Source: Streptomyces sp. B21-105 (GTDB taxonomy: Bacteria > Actinomycetota > Actinomycetes > Streptomycetales > Streptomycetaceae). Taken from it: DNA of 64,000 nt. Positions 1-8,310 of this stretch are shown here, piece by piece (the stretch's first letter is position 1; each line of letters begins with the position of its first letter). The notes under the pieces are model-generated. The model had not been told where the DNA came from. It saw only the letters and a program-made list of their open reading frames with translations, and did no database searches. The stretch is from NCBI RefSeq assembly GCF_036898465.1, contig NZ_JARUMJ010000001.1, positions 6,820,001 through 6,884,000 of the forward strand, written 5' to 3'. The position numbers were made by a program, and so were the translations under genes.

Positions 1-223
1 AGCCGATCAGCCAGGCCTCGCTGCCGCCCGGCCCCTCCAGACGCACCCAGGTGCGGCCCTCCGGATCGAGGGGGAGCGAAGCGATCAGCGCGGAGTCCGC
101 AGCCGTACGCCGGACGAAGTCGAGGAGGTCCGCCTGCGTGGGTGCGGCGACGGCAGTGCGCGACGAGGTGGGCGACGGGCGGGTGGCAGGGGAGGACGAA
201 GAGAGGGAGGCGGAGACAGACAC
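1..223 (-). CDS. Cysteine dioxygenase, N-terminal part (cut by window edge)
   Basis: The gene reads leftwards and runs off the window at position 1, leaving 74 codons. The product is a type I cysteine dioxygenase of the cupin superfamily, which oxidises cysteine to cysteine sulfinate using Fe(II) in the cytoplasm. The visible part ends in the stretch EGRTWVRLEG followed by GSEAWLIG, typical of actinobacterial cysteine dioxygenases just before the iron-binding HxH; the metal ligands lie outside the window. The first 25 residues are serine/threonine-rich and variable. I chose the GTG at 223 because AGGA lies about 8 nt upstream. A cysteine-ended leader peptide lies 90 nt upstream on the same strand, pointing to control by cysteine supply. 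The family call is an inference from about 50 conserved residues. Confidence 0.75.
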   Translation of the reverse strand, partial: MSVSASLSSSSPATRPSPTSSRTAVAAPTQADLLDFVRRTAADSALIASLPLDPEGRTWVRLEGPGGSEAWLIG

Positions 224-313
224 GGAAACCGTCCTGGGAACGTTCGCGAGGAGCGCGGACCGCACGCGGGCGGAGGCGCATCGGCGGCGCGCGCCGTGGG
301 GAAGGGGGCGAGT

Positions 314-427
314 TCAGCAGGACGGACGACACACGCAGCCCGCATAGCGGACGAGGTCCATATGGACCCTCCGCCACAGGCGCACATCGGTGTCGGTCAC
401 GATCCGGAGTAGAGCATGCCGGTGCAC
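314..427 (-). CDS. Cysteine-ended leader peptide upstream of cysteine dioxygenase
   Basis: A 37-codon frame begins with GTG at 427 and ends with the residues GCVCRPSC, so three of the last seven codons are cysteine. The middle (TDVRLWRRVHMDLVRYAG) resembles the small putative leader peptides found before sulfur-metabolism genes in actinobacteria, where ribosome stalling at cysteine codons controls the next gene. The stop lies 90 nt before the cysteine dioxygenase start on the same strand. That gap holds a perfect 12-bp palindrome, CGGCGCGCGCCG, at 285-296. The start is supported by a GGTGAG stretch upstream. The sequence shows the frame and the cysteines; the regulatory role is inferred. Confidence 0.65.
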   Translation of the reverse strand: MHRHALLRIVTDTDVRLWRRVHMDLVRYAGCVCRPSC

Positions 428-678
428 CGCGGTCAACTCACCGTCACTCTGTGGACCGCACGGTGACGACTGCGCGGGCACCGCGGGTCCGGTGACCGGT
501 TTTGCCGCAGGGCCGGTGCCGAGAGTCATGGCCGTGGGCCCTGCGTTCCTACCGGCCCCCCCGTCCCGGCCCGCAGTCGGCTGACGTCGCGCACGCATCC
601 CGTTGCCGCTACCGGTTCGCGCCGGGCCGCCATGCTCGGGACGCGAGGTCAGCCGTCACGCGGCGGCGAAGTACGCCG

Positions 679-2304
679 TCATTTCGCCGCCGAGCCCGCT
701 GTCGCCTCCGCCGCGGGCGCATCCTCGGCCGTGTGTGCCGGGCCGCCCACGGCTGCCTCCGCCGCGGCGTACAGGTCGGCCGCGCGCACCCCGTTGAGCG
801 CGGTGACGAGATGGCCGTCCGGACGGATCAGCAGGACCGTATGTGCGGCCGCACCCGGGTAGCTCTCGGCCACCAGCAGCTCGGCGGGGCACGGCAGGGC
901 CGTCACCGCGGCGGCCAGCCGGGGCATGATCCCGGCGCCGACCCAGTGCCGGCGTTCCCACACGCCGGTGCCCGGTGCGATCAGCAGCACGAGCAGGGCG
1001 CCCCGGCCGAGCCGGTCCCGGAGCCGGACGAACGAGCCGTCCTCCGCGGTCACCCGGACGTCCTCGACGGGCGCCCCGGGAGGCGTGTCCACCGGTGTCT
1101 CCGCCTCCAGGTGCCGGGGCGCGAGCGGGGAGCCGGCGTACGAACCCGGCGCGCCCAGCGGGCCGCGTCCCAGGTGACCGTCGGTGAGCAGCACGTCGTG
1201 ACCGCGGGCCGCGCCGGGGACGTACGCCCTGATGCCCCCGCCGCCGCGCAGCAGCGGGAGCGCCTGGTCGGCCGCCCGCAGCCGGGCGGCGACGACCGCG
1301 CGGCGCTCGGCCTGGTAGCTGTCGAGCAGTGCCTCGTGCGGCCCGTGGTGCCAGGCCAGGGCCAGTTTCCAGGCGAGGTTGTCGGCGTCCCGCAGGCCCT
1401 CGTCCAGGCCTTGGGTGCCGAGCGTGCCGAGAAGGTGGGCGGCGTCCCCCGCGAGGAAGACCCGGCCCACGCGCCAGCGGCGGGCCAGCCGGTGGTGCAC
1501 GGTGTGCACGCCGGTGTCGAGCAGTTCGTACGGAGGCGTGGAGCCGCCGCTCCAGCCCGCCAGGGTCTCGCGGACGCGCGCCACCAGTACCTCGGGCGTG
1601 ACCAGGTCCTTGCCGGGCGGCAGCAGCCAGTCGAGCCGCCAGACGCCGTGGGGCAGCGGGCGGCCCGTGACCTCCGCGGCAGGGGGACCGGATGCCCGCC
1701 AGGGCGGGGTCCGATGGAGCAACGCCTCGCTGTCCCACGGAAGTTCCGCGCGCAGTGCGGCCACGGCGTGTCGCTCCACCGCGGTACGGCCGGGGAAGCG
1801 GATGTCGAGGAGCTTGCGGACGGTGGAGCGGGGGCCGTCGCAGCCGATGAGATAGCTGCCGCGCCACCAGGTGCCCTGCGGGCCGCGCGTGTGCGCGGTG
1901 ACCCCGGAGGGCTCCTGCTCGACGGTGTCCAGACGGCTGTTCACGGCGATCTTCGCCAGCCGCTCGCCGGCGAGGGCGGCGCGCAGGGCCCCGGTCAGCT
2001 CGTGCTGGGCGATGTGCAGCGGTGCGGGCTCGGCGGCGGCGTCGAAGGCGATCTCCTGCGTCACCTGCTTGCGCCGCATGGACCGCCATCCGGACCAGCG
2101 CACCCCGGCGTCGGCGAGGGACGCTCCGGTCAGCCGCTCCAGGAGGGCGGCGGTGTCCTCGCGCAGCACGACGGTGCGCGCGAGGCGGTGCTCGTCCTTG
2201 CCGGGGCCCTCGTCGAGGACCACGGACGGCACCTGCTGGCGCGCCAGCGCCAGGGCGAGCGTGAGCCCCACCGGCCCCGCTCCGACGATGATCACCGGGT
2301 CCAC
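679..2304 (-). CDS. FAD-dependent monooxygenase (aromatic hydroxylase type)
   Basis: A 541-residue class A flavoprotein monooxygenase. It begins with the dinucleotide-binding fold VIIVGAGPVGLTLALALA at residues 4-21, has the DG-type motif (YLIGCDGPRSTVRK) near residue 160 and the second FAD motif (VFLAGDAAHLLGTLGTQGLDEGLRD) near 265. Such enzymes use NAD(P)H and O2 to hydroxylate phenolic or polyketide-like substrates; the substrate cannot be read from the sequence. Residues 380-541 form the C-terminal thioredoxin-like extension usual for the PheA/TfdB branch. The GTG at 2304 is preferred over upstream in-frame starts because AGGGAG lies 9 nt before it and the Rossmann fold then starts at the N-terminus. 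It stands alone between the glu operon terminator and the leader peptide unit. Confidence 0.85.
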   Translation of the reverse strand: MDPVIIVGAGPVGLTLALALARQQVPSVVLDEGPGKDEHRLARTVVLREDTAALLERLTGASLADAGVRWSGWRSMRRKQVTQEIAFDAAAEPAPLHIAQHELTGALRAALAGERLAKIAVNSRLDTVEQEPSGVTAHTRGPQGTWWRGSYLIGCDGPRSTVRKLLDIRFPGRTAVERHAVAALRAELPWDSEALLHRTPPWRASGPPAAEVTGRPLPHGVWRLDWLLPPGKDLVTPEVLVARVRETLAGWSGGSTPPYELLDTGVHTVHHRLARRWRVGRVFLAGDAAHLLGTLGTQGLDEGLRDADNLAWKLALAWHHGPHEALLDSYQAERRAVVAARLRAADQALPLLRGGGGIRAYVPGAARGHDVLLTDGHLGRGPLGAPGSYAGSPLAPRHLEAETPVDTPPGAPVEDVRVTAEDGSFVRLRDRLGRGALLVLLIAPGTGVWERRHWVGAGIMPRLAAAVTALPCPAELLVAESYPGAAAHTVLLIRPDGHLVTALNGVRAADLYAAAEAAVGGPAHTAEDAPAAEATAGSAAK

Positions 2305-2388
2305 GGCGCGGCGCTCCCTGCCTTCGACGGTGTCCTCGCGGGCTTGGGTGAACAACAGGTTGGAGCAGGGTGCACGATCACAGAACGT

Positions 2389-2417
2389 ATGCAACCCATT
2401 GTCGTTGTTTGCGTCAA
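2389..2417 (-). promoter_or_regulatory. Candidate promoter of the FAD monooxygenase gene
   Basis: On the minus strand TTGACG (2417-2412) is followed after 17 bp by TTGCAT (2394-2389), about 85 bp before the chosen GTG. The -35 is a good match and the -10 is weak. A GCAA/TTGC inverted pair flanks the spacer and could bind a regulator. Inferred from sequence only. Confidence 0.4.
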
Positions 2418-2420
2418 GCG

Positions 2421-2456
2421 ACGAAAGGCAGTGGCGCGCACGCCACTGCCTTTCGT
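2421..2456 (-). terminator. Terminator of the gluABCD operon
   Basis: A perfect 16-bp inverted repeat (ACGAAAGGCAGTGGCG and its complement) with a 4-nt loop lies 25 bp beyond the gluD stop codon. There is no long U tract, as is usual in Streptomyces terminators. Confidence 0.85.
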
Positions 2457-2480
2457 ACGGACATGATCCTTGATTCTGCG

Positions 2481-3392
2481 TCAGATACCGCCGCCACCCG
2501 CGCCGGCGCCGTACGAACCGCCTACCTCCGCCGCGTTCAGGTCGTCGACCTTCTCCACGCCCAGCACCGCGCCCGTGCTGCGCTTGCTGCGCCGCAGCCT
2601 CTTCTCCAGCCAGCTCGCGAAGCTGGTCAGGATGAAGTTCAGCACGATGAACATGATCGCGACGACGATGAAGCTCGGGATCACGTTGGCGTAGTTGGCC
2701 GCGAGCGTGCCGCGCGAGTTGAGCAGCTCGGTGAAACCGATCATCACTCCGCCGAGCGCGGTGTCCTTCACGATGACGACCAGTTGGCTGACGATCGCCG
2801 GGAGCATCGCGGTGACCGCCTGCGGAAGCAGGATGCTGCTCATGGTCTGTCCCTTGCGCAGACCGATGGCGTACGCCGCCTCGGTCTGCCCCCTGGGCAG
2901 GGAGAGGATGCCGGCCCGGACGACCTCGGCCAGGACGGCCGCGTTGTAGAGCACCAGACCGGTGACGACGGCGTAGAGGGGGCGGTCGTCACTGCTGACG
3001 TCCGTGTAGCGGGAGTAGAACTCGTTGGCGAACAGCATCAGCAGCAGTACCGGGATCGCCCGGAAGAATTCCACCACCGTGCCGGACACTCCGCGTACCC
3101 ACCGGTGGTCGGACAGCCGGGCGATGCCGAAGACCGCGCCCAGGGGGAGGGCGATCACCATGGCGAGCGCCGCGGCCTTCAGCGTGTTGGCGAGGCCGGG
3201 CAGCAGGTACGTCGTCCACGCCTCGGACTGGGCGAACGGCTTCCACAGCGCGGAGTCGAGCTGGTTCTTGTCGTCCATCTTCTGCCACACCCACCACAGG
3301 AGCAGGGCGAGCAGGACGGTGAAGAGCGCCGAGAACAGGACGTTGCGCCGCTTGGCACGAGGTCCGGGAGTGTCGTAGAGGACCGAGCTCAT
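2481..3392 (-). CDS. gluD: Glutamate ABC transporter permease GluD
   Basis: A 303-residue inner-membrane permease of the polar amino-acid (HisMQ) family, one of two permeases of the glutamate uptake system. The N-terminus has a membrane segment around residues 17-38, followed by a periplasmic-side loop. The permease core carries the conserved EVVRAGILSLPRGQTEAAYAIGL loop that contacts the ATPase, and there are about five further hydrophobic segments. The start ATG at 3392 overlaps the gluC stop by 4 nt (ATGA), so the two are translationally coupled. The C-terminal tail is glycine-rich and hydrophilic. It is the last gene of the operon and is followed by a strong hairpin. Confidence 0.95.
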   Translation of the reverse strand: MSSVLYDTPGPRAKRRNVLFSALFTVLLALLLWWVWQKMDDKNQLDSALWKPFAQSEAWTTYLLPGLANTLKAAALAMVIALPLGAVFGIARLSDHRWVRGVSGTVVEFFRAIPVLLLMLFANEFYSRYTDVSSDDRPLYAVVTGLVLYNAAVLAEVVRAGILSLPRGQTEAAYAIGLRKGQTMSSILLPQAVTAMLPAIVSQLVVIVKDTALGGVMIGFTELLNSRGTLAANYANVIPSFIVVAIMFIVLNFILTSFASWLEKRLRRSKRSTGAVLGVEKVDDLNAAEVGGSYGAGAGGGGI

Positions 3393-4054
3393 CGCTTCAC
3401 CGCCAGTCGCTTGCTGAGCCAGCCCAGGATGAGGCCGGTCGGCAGGGTCAGAACCACGAACCCGAACGCGAAGACCACGCCGATGAGCAGTGTCTGCGCC
3501 TCGTTCTCGATCATCGTCTTCATCAGGTAGGCGGCCTCGGCGACGCCGATGGCGGCCGCCACCGTGGTGTTCTTGGTCAGAGCGATCAGGACGTTGGCCA
3601 GCGGTCCGATGACCGAGCGGAAGGCCTGCGGAAGGACGACGAGGGTCAGGGTCTGGCTGAAGCTCAGACCGATGGCCCGGGCCGCCTCCGCCTGGCCGAC
3701 CGGCACGGTGTTGATGCCGGAGCGGATCGCCTCGCACACGAACGCCGCGGTGTAGCCGACCAGGCTGAGCACGGCCAGCCGGAAGCCCTGGACGTCGAAG
3801 TCGTCGCTCCCCATGGTCATGCCGAAGATGTCGGCGAGGCCGAGCGAGCTGAAGAGGATGATGACCGTCAGGGGGATGTTCCGGACGACGTTGACGTAGA
3901 CGGTGCCGAACCCGCGCATGAGCGGAACCGGGCTCACCCGCATCGCGGCCAGCAGGGTGCCCCAGATCAGGGAGCCCACGGCGGAGACGGCGGTGAGCTT
4001 CACCGTCATCCAGAACGCCCCTAGGACGTCATAACCTTCAAGAAAGTCGAACAC
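3389..4054 (-). CDS. gluC: Glutamate ABC transporter permease GluC
   Basis: A 221-residue permease of the polar amino-acid ABC family. The EAA-like loop is seen as EAIRSGINTVPVGQAEAARAIGL, preceded by a region (NVVRNIPLTVIILFSSLGL) typical of HisMQ permeases. I take the GTG at 4054 as the start because GGGAG precedes it by a few bases and the product then begins MFDFLEGYD as in its relatives; the open frame continues further upstream without support. It pairs with GluD to form the transmembrane channel. A hairpin separates it from gluB, which probably lowers expression relative to the binding protein. Confidence 0.95.
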   Translation of the reverse strand: MFDFLEGYDVLGAFWMTVKLTAVSAVGSLIWGTLLAAMRVSPVPLMRGFGTVYVNVVRNIPLTVIILFSSLGLADIFGMTMGSDDFDVQGFRLAVLSLVGYTAAFVCEAIRSGINTVPVGQAEAARAIGLSFSQTLTLVVLPQAFRSVIGPLANVLIALTKNTTVAAAIGVAEAAYLMKTMIENEAQTLLIGVVFAFGFVVLTLPTGLILGWLSKRLAVKR

Positions 4055-4097
4055 GATCTCCCGCGCTTCCGACTGGGTGGCGTATGTGGAGGGCGGG

Positions 4098-4135
4098 GCG
4101 CGCCGCCGCCGTGATCGCGACGGACGGCGGCGCAC
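4098..4135 (-). promoter_or_regulatory. Stem-loop between gluB and gluC
   Basis: An imperfect inverted repeat (GCGCCGCCGT against ACGGCGGCGGCGC on the transcript strand) lies in the 110-nt gap between the gluB stop and gluC start. Hairpins at this place in binding-protein operons commonly cause partial termination or protect the upstream message so that binding protein exceeds permease. The structure is seen; the role is inferred. Confidence 0.6.
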
Positions 4136-4164
4136 CGCAGGAACCCCGCTGTGGCTGAGCGTGG

Positions 4165-5034
4165 TTACGAGGCGTTCGGGACAATGACGCCGATCTTCGG
4201 GGCCTGCTCGTTCTTGTAGTTCGCCGGGCCGAAGTTGTCCTTGACGGCCTTGTCCCACGAACCGTCGCTGACCATCTGCTCCAGCGCCTTGTTGATCTTG
4301 TCGACGGTCGCGGTGTCGCCCTTCTTGACGCCGATGCCGTAGTTCTCGTTGCTGAGCTTCAGGCCCGCGAGCTTGAACTTGCCCTTGTACTGGTCCTGGG
4401 ACGCGAAGCCGGCGAGGATCGAGTCGTCGGTGGTGACCGCGTCCACGGCGCCGCTCTGCAGGCCGGCGATGCACTCCGAGTAGGAGCTCACCTTCTTGAG
4501 GTTCGCGTCCGGGGCGATGGTGTTCTTGACGTTCTGCGCCGACGTCGACCCGGTCACGGAACACAGCTTCTTGCCGTTGAGGTCCGTGCCCTTGGAGATG
4601 TCCGAGTCGGACTTGATCAGCAGGTCCTGATGGGCCAGCAGGTACGGGCCCGCGAAGTCGACCTTCTTCTTGCGCTCGTCGTTGATCGAGTAGGTGGCGG
4701 CGATGAACTTCACGTCACCGCGCGAGAGGGCGTTCTCGCGGTCGGCGCTCTTGGTCTCGACGAACTCGATCTGGTCCGGCTGGTAGCCGAGCTGCTTGGC
4801 GACGTAGGTCGCGACGTCCACGTCGAAGCCGGCGAAGGACCCGTCGGGCTTCTTCAGACCGAGGCCGGGCTGGTCGTACTTGATGCCGACCTTGATCTTG
4901 CCGCCGCCACCGCTGCCCGCGCTGGCGCTGCTGCTCGTGTCGTCGTCCTTGCTGTCGCCGCCGCCGCACGCGGTGGCGGTCAGGGCGAGGACGAGGGCTG
5001 CGGCCGAGGCGGCGGTGACCTTGCGAAGCTTCAT
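4165..5034 (-). CDS. gluB: Glutamate-binding lipoprotein GluB
   Basis: A 289-residue solute-binding lipoprotein of the SBP family 3. The signal peptide ends in LTATAC with the lipidated cysteine at residue 23, followed by an acidic/serine-glycine linker. The mature domain shows the family signature GFDVDVATYVAKQLG near residue 70 and a C-terminal VSDGSWDKAVKDNFG. It captures glutamate at the outer face of the membrane and delivers it to GluC/GluD. The start ATG at 5034 has a purine-rich AAAAGGAAG stretch just upstream. It is the second gene of the operon, 67 bp after gluA. Confidence 0.95.
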   Translation of the reverse strand: MKLRKVTAASAAALVLALTATACGGGDSKDDDTSSSASAGSGGGGKIKVGIKYDQPGLGLKKPDGSFAGFDVDVATYVAKQLGYQPDQIEFVETKSADRENALSRGDVKFIAATYSINDERKKKVDFAGPYLLAHQDLLIKSDSDISKGTDLNGKKLCSVTGSTSAQNVKNTIAPDANLKKVSSYSECIAGLQSGAVDAVTTDDSILAGFASQDQYKGKFKLAGLKLSNENYGIGVKKGDTATVDKINKALEQMVSDGSWDKAVKDNFGPANYKNEQAPKIGVIVPNAS

Positions 5035-5101
5035 GGTGACTTCCTTTTGAGAAGAGTGGTGAAGTTATGCGAGCGGTGCGGGTTTCCGTCGGTGATGCGG
5101 A

Positions 5102-5878
5102 TCAGTGGTGCAGGATCTTCGACAGGAAGTCCTTGGCCCGGTCGCTGCGCGGATTGCTGAAGAACTGGTCGGGCGCAGCCTCTTCGACGATGCGCCCGTC
5201 CGCCATGAACACCACGCGGTTTGCAGCCGATCGTGCGAAACCCATCTCATGGGTGACGACGATCATGGTCATGCCGTCCCGGGCCAGCTGCTGCATGACT
5301 TCGAGGACCTCGTTGATCATCTCGGGGTCCAGGGCCGACGTCGGCTCGTCGAAAAGCATGACCTTCGGGTCCATCGCCAGCGCCCGCGCGATGGCGACGC
5401 GCTGTTGCTGGCCGCCCGAGAGCTGGGCAGGGTACTTGTCGGCCTGGGTGCCCACGCCGACCCGGTCGAGCAGGGCGCGGGCATTGGCCGCGGCCTGCGT
5501 CTTGTCGGCCTTGCGGACCTTGATCTGGCCGAGCATCACGTTCTCGAGCACGGTCTTGTGAGCGAACAGGTTGAACGACTGGAACACCATGCCGACATCG
5601 GCGCGCAGCCGGGCCAGCGCCTTGCCCTCCTGGGGCAGCGGCTTTCCGTCGATCGTGATCGCGCCGTCGTCGATCGTCTCCAGGCGGTTGATCGTGCGGC
5701 ACAGCGTCGACTTGCCGGACCCGGAGGGGCCGATGACCACGACGACCTCCCCGCGGGCGATCGTCAGGTCGATGTCCTGGAGAACGTGCAACGCGCCGAA
5801 GTGCTTGTTGACGCTCTTCAGGACGACCAGGTCACCGCTCGCGACCGCGTCCTCCTTGGTCACCGATACTTCGGTCAT
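5102..5878 (-). CDS. gluA: Glutamate ABC transporter ATPase GluA
   Basis: A 258-residue ATP-binding subunit. It carries Walker [10 protein letters not shown] at residues 50-58, the Q-loop near 100, the signature LSGGQ at 153-157, Walker B VMLFDE at 173-178 and the switch histidine in VVTHEMGF. It powers uptake through GluC/GluD. It is the first gene of the leftward operon and diverges from gluR. The 314-bp shared upstream region holds a direct repeat that fits a response-regulator site about 70 bp before the start, consistent with the known control of gluABCD by GluR-GluK in S. coelicolor. Confidence 0.95.
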   Translation of the reverse strand: MTEVSVTKEDAVASGDLVVLKSVNKHFGALHVLQDIDLTIARGEVVVVIGPSGSGKSTLCRTINRLETIDDGAITIDGKPLPQEGKALARLRADVGMVFQSFNLFAHKTVLENVMLGQIKVRKADKTQAAANARALLDRVGVGTQADKYPAQLSGGQQQRVAIARALAMDPKVMLFDEPTSALDPEMINEVLEVMQQLARDGMTMIVVTHEMGFARSAANRVVFMADGRIVEEAAPDQFFSNPRSDRAKDFLSKILHH

Positions 5879-6192
5879 CGCTTCGGGGCTCCGTCCTCCT
5901 CGGTTTCGGAGGACAGTAGTGACCCGCCCCGACCAGCGTCATTACATCTGAGGGGAATCTGAGCATCACGATCCGATAGCAATCGGACACATGTCGTAGC
6001 ACTTGTGACCTGCGCGCGTATCGGCCCAGTAACGGTAGCCGCGCGCAACCGGAAGCCACTTGACTGCGTCTCGTCCATCCGCGTGACTGCCATGATGCAC
6101 GCACGCGTGTGCCGCCGATTCGCGGAGCCGCAGAACCGAACACCCGTTGTAGTGAGTCAGACCGTATGTCCGACGAACCGGAGGAGGCCGGG
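5879..6192. other. Divergent gluA-gluR control region
   Basis: This 314-bp gap drives gluABCD leftwards and gluRK rightwards. It is less GC-rich than the flanking genes. It contains the direct repeat ATCTGAG at 5946 and 5957, a perfect inverted repeat TCCGAT-N4-ATCGGA at 5972-5987, and no convincing coding frame. Exact promoters could not be fixed by eye. Confidence 0.7.
5946..5963 (-). promoter_or_regulatory. Candidate GluR binding site (11-bp direct repeat)
   Basis: Two identical heptamers, ATCTGAG, start at 5946 and 5957, exactly 11 bp apart, 68-85 bp upstream of the gluA start. OmpR/PhoB-family regulators such as GluR bind direct repeats with one-turn spacing. The repeat is seen directly; assignment to GluR is inferred from position and family. 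Confidence 0.45.
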
Positions 6193-6879
6193 ATGAGACT
6201 GCTTCTCGTCGAGGACGACAACCATGTCGCCGCCGCCCTGTCCGCGGTTCTCAAGCGGCACGGTTTCGACGTCACCCACGCGCGCAGCGGCGAGGAGGCG
6301 CTGCAGGCGCTCGTCCCGGAGGGGCCCGGCTTCGGCGTCGTCCTGCTCGACCTGGGGCTGCCGGACCAGGACGGCTACGAGGTGTGCGGCAAGATCCGCA
6401 AGCGCACCGCCACCCCGGTGATCATGGTGACCGCCCGCTCCGACGTGCGCTCCAGGATCCACGGCCTCAACCTGGGCGCCGACGACTACGTGGTGAAGCC
6501 GTACGACACCGGGGAACTGCTCGCCCGTATCCACGCCGTGGCCCGCCGCACCGTCCACGAGGACGCGGCCGCCGAGGCGGAGAGCGCGCTGCGTCTGGGC
6601 CCCGTGCAGATCGAGCTGCCCACCCGGCGCGTCACGGTGGACGGCACGGCCGTCCAGCTGACCCGTAAGGAGTTCGACCTGCTGGCGCTGCTCGCGCAGC
6701 GACCCGGCGTGGTGTTCCGGCGGGAGCAGATCATCAGCGAGGTGTGGCGCACCAGCTGGGAGGGGACCGGGCGCACCCTGGAGGTGCACGTGGCCTCGCT
6801 GCGCGCCAAGCTGCGCATGCCCGCGCTGATCGAGACGGTGCGCGGAGTCGGATACCGGCTCGTCGCGCCGGCCGCTTAG
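6193..6879 (+). CDS. gluR: OmpR-family response regulator GluR
   Basis: A 228-residue response regulator with a receiver domain (phospho-acceptor Asp53 in LLDLGLPDQDG, acidic pair near residues 8-9, conserved Lys in VVKPYDTGELLARI) and a C-terminal winged-helix domain from about residue 130 (LTRKEFDLLALLAQRPG, ending in VRGVGYRL). In S. coelicolor the orthologous pair beside gluABCD senses glutamate and activates the transporter. I chose the ATG at 6193 because GGAGGAGG precedes it; an in-frame ATG at 6165 would add nine residues. The kinase gene follows 12 bp later. Confidence 0.9.
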   Translation: MRLLLVEDDNHVAAALSAVLKRHGFDVTHARSGEEALQALVPEGPGFGVVLLDLGLPDQDGYEVCGKIRKRTATPVIMVTARSDVRSRIHGLNLGADDYVVKPYDTGELLARIHAVARRTVHEDAAAEAESALRLGPVQIELPTRRVTVDGTAVQLTRKEFDLLALLAQRPGVVFRREQIISEVWRTSWEGTGRTLEVHVASLRAKLRMPALIETVRGVGYRLVAPAA

Positions 6880-6891
6880 CGGGGACCCCTG

Positions 6892-8301
6892 TTGAGTACG
6901 CGTCTGCTGCCGCTCCTCATCGTCCTGATGGCGGCCGTGCTGCTGGCCCTCGGGGTGCCGCTGGCCATCAGCGTGGCGGGCGCCGAGCAGCAGCGGGTGG
7001 TCGTCGACCGCATCGACGACACCGCGCGCTTCGCGGCGCTCGCCCAGTTCGTGACCGTCTCCTCGGGAGTGGACGATCCGACGTCGGCGTCCACGAACGA
7101 GCGGCGCGAGACCCTCAGTCGGGAACTTGCCAGCTACTACGACGTCTACGGCATTCGTGCCGGGGTCTTCTACACCACCGACACCCCCATGGCTCATGCC
7201 CCGCGCGACTGGTTCCTCCCCGAATCGGGTGAGGTGCGGGACGCGTTCGAGGAGGCGTCGCTCAGCCGGCGCAGCCACGACCCCCGGCAGGTGTGGCCCT
7301 GGCAGCGCAACCGGCTCGTGGTGGCCTCCCCGGTCATCCGGGACGGTGACGTCGTCGCCGTCGTCGTCACCGACTCGCCCACCGGACCGATGCGGTCCCG
7401 GATCCTGAACGGCTGGCTGGTGATCGGCGCCGGAGAGGCCGCCGCGATGCTGCTGGCCATCGGCGCCGCCCTGCGGCTGACCGGCTGGGTGCTGCGGCCG
7501 GTGCGCGTCCTGGACGCCACCACCCACGAGATCGCGAGCGGCAGGCTGAAGTCGCGGGTCGCGGTGGCCGGCGGGCCGCCGGAACTCAGAAGGCTGGCCG
7601 GCGCGTTCAACGAGATGGCGGACAACGTCGAGGAGGTGCTGGAGCAGCAGCGTGCCTTCGTCGCCGACGCCTCGCACCAGTTGCGCAACCCGCTCGCCGC
7701 CCTGCTGCTGCGCATCGAACTGCTGGGGTACGAACTTCCCGAGGGCAACGAGGAGATCGCCTCCGTCCAGCACGAGGGCAGGCGCCTCGCCCAGGTCCTG
7801 GACGACCTGCTGGGCCTGGCCCTCGCCGAGCACGCCGACGCCGACCTGCGGGTCACCGACATCGGCGCGCTGGCCGCCGAGCGGGTCGCCGCCTGGGCGC
7901 CCACCGCCACGGCCAAGGGCGTCCGGCTGGTGGGAGACTGCCCGCCCACCACGGCGTGGGCCGACCCGGTGACGCTGTCCAGCGCGCTGGACGCGGTCAT
8001 CGACAACGCCGTGAAGTTCACCCCCGAGGGAGAGAGCGTCGAGGTCACGGTCATCGCAGTGGGCGGGACCTCCTCGGTCGTCGTCACGGACAGCGGGCCG
8101 GGGCTGACCGACGAGGAGCTCACGCGCGTGGGCGACCGCTTCTGGCGCAGCGGCCGCCACCAGAACGTCAAGGGCTCGGGCCTCGGCCTGTCCATCTCCC
8201 GCGCCCTGCTCGCGGCGGGCGGCGGCTCCCTGTCGTACGCCCACCACGAGCCGAGCGGACTGACGGCGACCGTGTCGGTACCCCGGTCGCCGACGTCGTA
8301 G
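6892..8301 (+). CDS. gluK: Sensor histidine kinase GluK
   Basis: A 469-residue membrane kinase. An N-terminal membrane segment spans residues 5-29, an extracellular sensor region about 30-170, and a second membrane segment about 174-198. A HAMP linker follows, then the HisKA domain with His262 in FVADASHQLRNPLAA and the ATPase domain with NAVKFTPEG, DSGPGLTDEEL and GSGLGLSI. The start is TTG at 6892, 12 bp after gluR, so both are cotranscribed. It is expected to sense extracellular glutamate, or a related signal, and phosphorylate GluR. Its stop is 9 bp from the stop of the convergent TAXI gene. Confidence 0.9.
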   Translation: MSTRLLPLLIVLMAAVLLALGVPLAISVAGAEQQRVVVDRIDDTARFAALAQFVTVSSGVDDPTSASTNERRETLSRELASYYDVYGIRAGVFYTTDTPMAHAPRDWFLPESGEVRDAFEEASLSRRSHDPRQVWPWQRNRLVVASPVIRDGDVVAVVVTDSPTGPMRSRILNGWLVIGAGEAAAMLLAIGAALRLTGWVLRPVRVLDATTHEIASGRLKSRVAVAGGPPELRRLAGAFNEMADNVEEVLEQQRAFVADASHQLRNPLAALLLRIELLGYELPEGNEEIASVQHEGRRLAQVLDDLLGLALAEHADADLRVTDIGALAAERVAAWAPTATAKGVRLVGDCPPTTAWADPVTLSSALDAVIDNAVKFTPEGESVEVTVIAVGGTSSVVVTDSGPGLTDEELTRVGDRFWRSGRHQNVKGSGLGLSISRALLAAGGGSLSYAHHEPSGLTATVSVPRSPTS

Positions 8302-8310
8302 CGGCGCGTC

